This document shows positions 1 to 6,502 of a stretch of DNA of 6,502 bases, piece by piece. The position numbers and the translations under genes were made by a program. Location: the NCBI GenBank assembly GCA_013815405.1, contig JACDGF010000128.1, positions 1 through 6,502 of the forward strand, given 5' to 3'. Each line of letters opens with the position of its first letter. Position 1 is the stretch's first letter. The notes under the pieces are model-generated. The model was not told where the DNA came from and did no database searches. It saw only the letters and a program-made list of their open reading frames with translations. Source of the DNA: Caulobacteraceae bacterium. GTDB lineage: Bacteria > Pseudomonadota > Alphaproteobacteria > Caulobacterales > Caulobacteraceae.

Positions 1-484
1 CCTGGGCCGCGCCGCGATGGGTGAGAGGCGCGCCGGCCGCCGCGGCGGCGCAGAGGGCGGCGGTGACGCCCGGCACGACCTGGCAGTCGATCCCGGCGGC
101 GCGGCAGGCTTCCAGTTCCTCCCCGCCCCGGCCGAAGATGAACGGATCGCCGCCCTTGAGGCGGACCACGGTCAGGCCCTCGCGCGCGAAGGCGATCAGC
201 AGGCGGTGGATGTCTTCCTGGGCGTAGGAATGATGCGATCGGCGTTTGGCCACCGATATCCGGCGCGCCTCGGCCGGGGCGAGGTCGAGGATGGCGGGGG
301 AGACCAGGCCGTCATGGACGACGACGTCGGCCGATCCCAGGACCTTCAGCGCCTTGAGGGTCAGGAGATCCGGATCGCCGGGCCCCGCCCCGACCAGCCA
401 GACCGTCCCCGCTCCCCGCTCCGCCTTGCCGCGAAGCAGGACCAGGCGCCGGGCGCCGCTCACTCTGGGCCGATCGAAAGTCAT
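1..484 (-). CDS. cobA: Uroporphyrinogen-III C-methyltransferase (SUMT), 3' end outside window
   Basis: This enzyme transfers two methyl groups from S-adenosylmethionine to uroporphyrinogen III, giving precorrin-2 for siroheme (sulfite/nitrite reductase cofactor) and cobalamin. It is cytoplasmic. The 161 visible codons start at the ATG at 484, preceded by an AAGGA-type ribosome site. Family signatures seen: the N-terminal SAM/tetrapyrrole methylase motif [15 protein letters not shown] (residues 28-42), HDGLV (57-61), the hallmark [16 protein letters not shown] (108-123), PGVTAA (138-143) and LTHRG (154-158). The family is usually 250-280 residues, so roughly the last third lies beyond the left edge. 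Residues 1-27 are an arginine-rich extension ahead of the methylase core, so a later start is possible but no better one is seen. It is divergent from the LysR gene at 675. In related bacteria cobA often precedes assimilatory sulfite reductase genes, but that cannot be seen here. The family call is firm. Confidence 0.93.
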   Translation of the reverse strand, partial: MTFDRPRVSGARRLVLLRGKAERGAGTVWLVGAGPGDPDLLTLKALKVLGSADVVVHDGLVSPAILDLAPAEARRISVAKRRSHHSYAQEDIHRLLIAFAREGLTVVRLKGGDPFIFGRGGEELEACRAAGIDCQVVPGVTAALCAAAAAGAPLTHRGAAQ

Positions 485-570
485 GATCCTTAGGGTGTCT
501 TCGTTTGAAGGAACTCTATCAGGTCTCGGAGCGACGACGGGACGGACCGGATGGATCCGCCCCGCCGGCG

Positions 571-603
571 TCCGAGGGTGAAAAGGGCCATTGCACCTTC
601 GGA
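571..603. promoter_or_regulatory. Inverted repeat between cobA and the LysR gene (possible operator or hairpin)
   Basis: TCCGAGGGTG at 571-580 is matched by CACCTTCGGA at 594-603 across a 13-nt spacer. Nine of ten positions are exact complements, and the tenth would be a G-U pair in RNA. The repeat lies in the divergent intergenic region, 72 bp before the LysR start and 87 bp from the cobA start. This is where LysR-type regulators commonly bind dyad sites to control themselves and the divergent gene. It could equally be an RNA hairpin in the LysR leader. The structure is seen directly; the function is inference. Confidence 0.4.
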
Positions 604-674
604 CGGTTGAAAACTGGGGGCCTCGGGCCTATTTCGCAACCCAAGGACTTCTGCCGGGGATGTCAGGAAAACTT

Positions 675-1622
675 ATGGAGACGAGGCGGCGCCTCCCCCC
701 GCTCAACGCCCTGCGCGCCTTCGAGGCCGCGGCTCGTCACCTGAACTTCAGCCGCGCGGCGGACGAGCTTTCGGTGACCCCGGGGGCGGTCTCCCAGCAG
801 ATCCAGAACCTTGAGGACTATGTGGGCGCCTCCCTGTTCAAGCGGACCCCCCGGGGCCTGCTGCTGACCGACGCCGCCCAGACCGCCCTGCCCGCGCTGC
901 GCGAAGCTTTCGACCGCCTGGCCGAGGCCGCCTCCCTGCTGACCGCGGCGGTGGACGGCCGGCGCCTGACCCTCACCGCCGCCCCCTCCTTCGCCGCCAA
1001 ATGGCTGGTGCCGCGGCTGGGGCGCTTCGAGGAGGCCCATCCCCAGGTGGACGTTTGGCTCTCGGCCGGCATGGATCTGGTGGACTTCGGCGCCGGGGAG
1101 GTCGATCTGGCCATCCGCTACGGCGCGGGCCCCTACGCCGGCCTGGAATCCCTGCGCCTGATGAGCGAGACGGTGACCCCGGTGATGAGCCCCGAGCTGA
1201 TGGCCACCAACCCGGTCAACGAGCCGCGGGATCTGGCCCGCCACATCCTGCTGCACGACGGCTCGCCCGACGCCGACGAGAGCTGCCCCGACTGGCTGAT
1301 GTGGCTGGCGGCGCGGGGGGTCAAGGGCGTCGATGGCAACCGCGGCCCGCGCTTCAACCAGTCCAGCCTGGTGATCGAGGCGGCGGTGGGCGGCCGCGGC
1401 GTCGCCCTGGCCAAGCGCACCCTGGCCCAGGACGACCTGGACGCCGGGCGCCTGGTGGTGCCGGTGCCGATCAGCACCTCGGTGGATTTCGCCTATTACG
1501 TCGTCCACCCCAAGGCCAAGGGCCGCCTCCCCCAGGTCAAGGCCTTCGTCGCCTGGATCGCCGCCGAAGCCGCCGCCCACGAAGCCGCCCTGGCCGTCAT
1601 GGAAAACGGGGCGGGGATCTAG
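675..1622 (+). CDS. LysR-family transcriptional regulator, GcvA-like
   Basis: A DNA-binding regulator of 315 residues, the usual length for the family. An N-terminal winged helix-turn-helix lies at about residues 7-66, containing LPPLNALRAFEAAARHLNFS, then RAADELSVTPGAVSQQI and LFKRTPRGLLLT. A periplasmic-binding-protein-like effector domain follows (from about residue 92, TLTAAPSFAAKWLVPRL). The PPLNALRAFEAAARH opening and the AAPSFAAKWLVPRL segment are typical of the GcvA/AmpR-like subgroup. I chose the ATG at 675 because AGGA lies six bases upstream. An in-frame ATG at 660 would add five residues (MSGKL) and has a weaker site, and further in-frame codons reach back to a TTG at 591. It is divergent from cobA with a dyad in the gap, so it may autoregulate or act on cobA. 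The effector and targets cannot be read from sequence, and no link to the cbb genes is implied. Confidence 0.92.
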   Translation: METRRRLPPLNALRAFEAAARHLNFSRAADELSVTPGAVSQQIQNLEDYVGASLFKRTPRGLLLTDAAQTALPALREAFDRLAEAASLLTAAVDGRRLTLTAAPSFAAKWLVPRLGRFEEAHPQVDVWLSAGMDLVDFGAGEVDLAIRYGAGPYAGLESLRLMSETVTPVMSPELMATNPVNEPRDLARHILLHDGSPDADESCPDWLMWLAARGVKGVDGNRGPRFNQSSLVIEAAVGGRGVALAKRTLAQDDLDAGRLVVPVPISTSVDFAYYVVHPKAKGRLPQVKAFVAWIAAEAAAHEAALAVMENGAGI

Positions 1623-1642
1623 GCGCGCCGGACAGGTGGTAG

Positions 1643-1659
1643 CCGCCGATAAGCGGCGG
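1643..1659 (+). terminator. Short GC hairpin after the LysR gene (possible terminator)
   Basis: CCGCCG (1643-1648) and CGGCGG (1654-1659) form a perfect 6-bp stem around a 5-nt loop, 21 bases after the LysR stop codon. The position fits a transcription terminator, but the following bases (TATTGAT) are not a clear U run, so intrinsic termination is uncertain. Confidence 0.4.
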
Positions 1660-1675
1660 TATTGATCGCAGGCGG

Positions 1676-1730
1676 GTGGAGAGCGAATCTCACCGCTCTA
1701 CCGTTACTGGCGCGCCAATCGTGGAGAGCG
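1676..1730. repeat. Small direct repeat with embedded hairpin in intergenic DNA
   Basis: GTGGAGAGCG occurs at 1676-1685 and again at 1721-1730, 45 bp apart. AGAGCG of the first copy can pair with CGCTCT at 1694-1699 (6-bp stem, 8-nt loop). The 10-bp palindrome TGGCGCGCCA lies between the copies at 1708-1717, and its core GGCGCGCC also occurs at 1622-1629 overlapping the LysR stop. No coding sequence is visible in 1623-1777. The function is unknown and chance is possible in DNA this GC-rich. Confidence 0.3.
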
Positions 1731-1777
1731 CGCATTGAGCGGCGCCCCCAGGGCCTTAGCCAAAGCAGCGGGTCGAG

Positions 1778-2196
1778 CTAGAAAAATTCGCCGAGGAAGG
1801 CCGCCGCTTTGTCCGAGATGCCGACGATCTTGTTGGTCGCTTGACGATAGAATCTGAAATTGATTTCAGTCCCGGGCTGGCCGTCGTCCCAGTCGGTGAA
1901 ATGTTTGAATGTTTGAGTGCGCTGCGACCCAGCGGCCGCTTCGCGAGTGCGGTGCGCCGAATGGTTAGGCTCACGCGCGGCGTTTGCCGGGCAACGCCGC
2001 GTGTCCTCGCGATCGCTTCGACGGAAGTCACCATGCCGCGCGCGATGAGGCCTCGCCCGCCCTCGTTCTCGCTCGCGAACACGAAAACCGCGTCGCCTTC
2101 GGCGATATGCCTACCGCCATACATCGTCTTTTGCGCGGCGAACGCGAACGTCTTCGCCCGCCGATCGCCAACCTCGCCCTTGATCGCGAACGGCAT
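1778..2196 (-). pseudogene. Small conserved hypothetical protein, frameshifted by an 8-bp duplication
   Basis: The start is the ATG at 2196, preceded by a strong GGGAGG site. The first ~98 residues read well (begins MPFAIKGEVGDRRAKTFAF; contains IAEGDAVFVFASENEGGRGL). After LKH the frame becomes a serine/threonine/arginine-rich string without protein character and stops at 1756. The sequence at the switch is an exact tandem duplication of 8 bases (1901-1916). Removing one copy restores a sensible C-terminus, HFTDWDDGQPGTEINFRFYR then ATNKIVGISDKAAAFLGEFF, with TAG at 1780-1778, for a protein of 136 residues. This resembles, from memory, a small uncharacterised alphaproteobacterial family. The GD-x-VFVFAS pattern suggests a PUA/EVE-like fold, which is only a guess. 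The stretch is less GC-rich than its neighbours, so it may have been acquired. It could still give a 146-residue product with an altered tail. Confidence 0.75.
1901..1916. repeat. Exact 8-bp tandem duplication causing a frameshift
   Basis: ATGTTTGA is present twice in immediate succession (1901-1908 and 1909-1916; TCAAACAT twice on the coding strand). Eight is not a multiple of three, so the insertion shifts the frame of the minus-strand gene. The downstream reading frame is meaningful only with a single copy. This is the expected product of replication slippage. Confidence 0.85.
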
Positions 2197-2420
2197 GGTT
2201 CTCGCCTCCCGCGGAGAACTACACAATGCACGTTATTTTCCGCTCGGGTCCGATTCCTGGTCCGATAGCACGCCATGTCAGACTTGAAGAAAGGCTGGAA
2301 AGGTTGGAAGGCCCCTCCACGCCGGCGATTTCCCAATGGCCGGCTTCCTGAGCGGCCTTCCCGCCCGCCTTGCCATCATCCCCATTTGACGTATGGTCCG
2401 CGCCCTCGCGCGTGGCGGGC

Positions 2421-2496
<76 letters not shown>

Positions 2497-2988
2497 CCGC
2501 CCCGCCGGCGGTCGTCGGCGGCGTCTCGATGTACCAGACGTCCTGGTCTCCTTCTTCACATGGACGTCCTGGCGCCAGGCCGGGCTGACGCTCGCGCCGC
2601 ACCCGATGAGGGGATCGGGCGGCTCGTTGCGGATATTGAGCTGATAGTCGCGCTCGCTGGTGTCCGCCACGGTGATCTTGCAGGGATAGTCGACGCTGTA
2701 GATCGAGAAGCTGAGGAACTTCGGGTTGATGTCCTGGTCCGCCTTGCCGCTGCAGACGCCGTAGGACTTCCACTGGGGAAAGCCTCGCAAGGGTGTTCCC
2801 AGATTGACGTAAATCACTTTGTGTTCGTCGAAGGCCTTCTTGTTGACCAGCCCGTCGCTGCCGCCGACGGCGATGATCAGGTTATTGCCGAGGGCGCCCC
2901 CAGCCCGGTCACCACATCGGCGCCCGCCAACCGGGAATAGAACGGCGCCCTGATCGACACCGATGCGCGCGGGGCGATACCGTGCTCG
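2497..2988 (-). pseudogene. Fragment of an unrecognised gene, truncated at both ends
   Basis: This segment reads as protein on the minus strand but only by switching frames. It begins directly after the cbbX stump with [19 protein letters not shown] and [15 protein letters not shown] (2988 to about 2890). It then continues in another frame from [20 protein letters not shown] to [12 protein letters not shown] (about 2889 to 2551), which includes [20 protein letters not shown] and [31 protein letters not shown] then follows in a third frame. The first switch is explained by one lost G in a GG(G) run at 2888-2889 (GAPSGNN); the second near 2549 is less certain. None of these frames has a stop codon before the tRNA gene, so the natural 3' end is missing, and the 5' end is missing at the cbbX junction. 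I do not recognise the family, and nothing in it looks like Calvin-cycle genes. A single-frame reading from 3282 to 2482 mixes this fragment with cbbX and antisense tRNA and is not a natural protein. Confidence 0.55.
2502..2521 (+). terminator. GC hairpin just after tRNA-Lys (weak terminator candidate)
   Basis: CCGCCG (2502-2507) and CGGCGG (2516-2521) can form a 6-bp stem with an 8-nt loop six bases after the tRNA CCA. No U run follows. It could end the tRNA transcript, but it may be chance in GC-rich DNA. Confidence 0.25.
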
Positions 2989-3397
2989 CCCCATGGCCTT
3001 CTTGAGCACCTCCTTGGCCTTGGGCGCGGTGTGGCCGATGTACTGGCCGACCAGGTCGTCGCGGGTGACGCTGACCACGCTGTTGCGGCGGATGTAGCCC
3101 AGCTGGTGGAGCATCTCGGCGATGCGCAGGCCCACGGTGGTCTTGCCGGTGCCGGGATTGCCGGTGAACGACATGTGCAGGCAGGGCGGCTCGGCCTGCA
3201 GGCCCAGGGCGCGGCGCGCGCGCTCGACCGGCCGCAGGGCGGCGATCTCGCGGATGCGGGTCTTGACCGGGGTCAGGCCCACCAGGTCGCGGTCCAGCGC
3301 CTCCAGGGTCTCGCCGATCCGGGTCTCCCGGTAGAGGCCTCCAGGTCGATCTGGCCCTCGCCCGCCGCTCCGTCTTCGAGGGCCGTATCCAGGGCGG

Positions 3398-3401
<4 letters not shown>
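2989..3401 (-). pseudogene. cbbX: Rubisco activase CbbX, N-terminal stump, frameshifted
   Basis: CbbX is an AAA+ ATPase hexamer that frees red-type Rubisco from inhibitory sugar phosphates. The start is the ATG at 3401, overlapping the rpe stop as ATGA. It opens [21 protein letters not shown]. After codon 22 the frame is lost at a GG(G) run at 3336-3337; restoring one base gives [20 protein letters not shown] and then an open CbbX frame. That frame contains [14 protein letters not shown], the Walker A motif GNPGTGKTT, and [20 protein letters not shown] ending EVLKKAMG at 2989. About 138 of roughly 300 residues remain. Homology stops exactly where GVLFIDEA (Walker B) should follow, so ATP hydrolysis and the sensor and arginine-finger region are lost. 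The unshifted frame ends in a stop after about 43 codons. Identity is firm, and so is loss of function. Confidence 0.88.
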
Positions 3402-5531
<2,130 letters not shown>

Positions 5532-6502
5532 TGGGCAAGGCCGATGCGCAGGACGCCCTCGGCCTCGTCCAGGCCCAGCTGGCGCACCGCCTCCATGGCA
5601 TAGTTGTGGCCGGACCAGACGTTGATACCCTGCCCGGCCAGGGCGCGCGCCAGGGAGGCGGCGCCGCGTCCCGGGTGGGTGACCGACACCGTCGGCACGC
5701 GCTCGTGCAGCCGGTTCGAGTTGACGATGCCGTGCACCTCGAGCCCCGGGATGGCGCGCAAGCCGTCGATCAGCCGCTGGGCCAGGGGCATTTCATAGGC
5801 CGTGGCGGCGCGGTAGGCGCCGGCGAGCTTGTCCTGGCGGTCGCCTGTCGCGCCCGCCTGCTCGCCCAGCCAGGCGAGGTAGTCGACGGCGGCGGCGAGG
5901 CCCGCGAGAAGCTCGGTCTGCGGCGTGCCGGTCTCGTGCCGCCCGGGGAGGTCTTGCGGCGCGCAGCGCGCGGCGTAGGGGTACAGGCCGGCCAGGAGGG
6001 AGTCCCGCCCCCAGAGCACGCCCAGATGGGGGCCGAAAAACTTATAGGCCGAACAGCTGAGGAAATCGCAGCCGAGGGCCGCGACGTCGACCTTGCCGTG
6101 CGGGGCGAACTGGACCGCGTCGACATAGACCAGGGCGCCGACCGCCTTGGCCATCGCGGTGAGCGCGGCGACGGGGTTGATCGAGCCGGTGAGGTTGCTG
6201 GCGTAGTTCAGGGCCACCAGGCGGGTCTTCTCGCCCAGCAACGGCGCCAGATCCTCCGGCTCGAGGCGCCAGGTGTCGCGGTTGAACGCCAGCCAGCGGA
6301 TCGTCAGGCCCCGGTCCTCGGCCAGGCGCAGCCAGGGGGAGATGTTGCCCTCGTGGTCCAGGCGGGTGACGACGATCTCGTCGCCGGCCTTCCAGCCGCG
6401 GCCCAGCGAGCGCGAGATCTGGAAGGTCAGCATGGTCATCGACTGGCCGATGACGATCTCGCGGCCCGAGGCGGCGCCCAGCAGGTCGGCCATGGCCTCG
6501 TG

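Noticed and set aside
663..1580. Long minus-strand frame opposite the LysR gene
   Set aside because: It is a shadow frame caused by high third-position GC; the plus-strand frame carries all LysR motifs.
2028..2336. Arginine-rich 102-residue minus-strand frame
   Set aside because: Its downstream part is out of frame with the conserved hypothetical gene and it has no recognisable protein features.
2386..2391. TTGACG as the -35 box of a tRNA-Lys promoter
   Set aside because: The position is plausible, but no -10 element is visible at the proper spacing, so it is not annotated as a promoter.

Overview
The window is high-GC DNA with codon use and gene content typical of an alphaproteobacterium. 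The order Caulobacterales (Caulobacter or Phenylobacterium type) is my best guess, but it is an inference from general resemblance. Most of the well-conserved genes look healthy. The middle of the window (about 1.78-5.5 kb) is unusual because it is full of broken genes.

Left part (1-1622): the 5' two thirds of a siroheme/cobalamin uroporphyrinogen-III methyltransferase (cobA, minus strand, running off the left edge) diverges from an intact LysR-family regulator of the GcvA type (plus strand). The space between them holds a 10-bp inverted repeat. Downstream of the LysR gene is a small hairpin- and repeat-bearing intergenic stretch. It is followed by a small conserved hypothetical gene on the minus strand, broken by an exact 8-bp tandem duplication. 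About 220 bp in which I see no gene leads to an intact tRNA-Lys(CTT) at 2421-2496.

Central part (2497-5531): this is the wreck of a Calvin-cycle locus of the red-type (form IC) Rubisco kind. The original layout was cbbR (plus strand) divergent from cbbL-cbbS-rpe(cbbE)-cbbX (minus strand). What remains is: cbbR without its first ~20 codons and promoter, with one stop codon and one frameshift; an in-frame chimera of the first ~63 residues of the Rubisco large subunit and the last ~92 residues of the small subunit; a complete ribulose-5-phosphate 3-epimerase; and the first ~138 residues of the Rubisco activase CbbX, frameshifted near its start and cut off just before Walker B. The cbbX stump is joined to a fragment of an unrelated, unrecognised gene, which runs without its own stop codon into the 3' end of the tRNA-Lys gene. 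Rubisco active-site residues are gone, so this copy cannot fix CO2. Only the epimerase, which also serves the pentose-phosphate pathway, is intact, and the ATGA stop/start overlaps on both of its sides survive.

Right part (5456-6502): a PLP-dependent cysteine-desulfurase-like (class V aminotransferase) gene on the minus strand, intact in the window and open at the right edge. Its 3' end overlaps the 3' end of the cbbR remnant.

I see no CRISPR array, transposase or integrase. The most notable content is the Rubisco large/small-subunit deletion chimera and the pattern of decay around an intact rpe.
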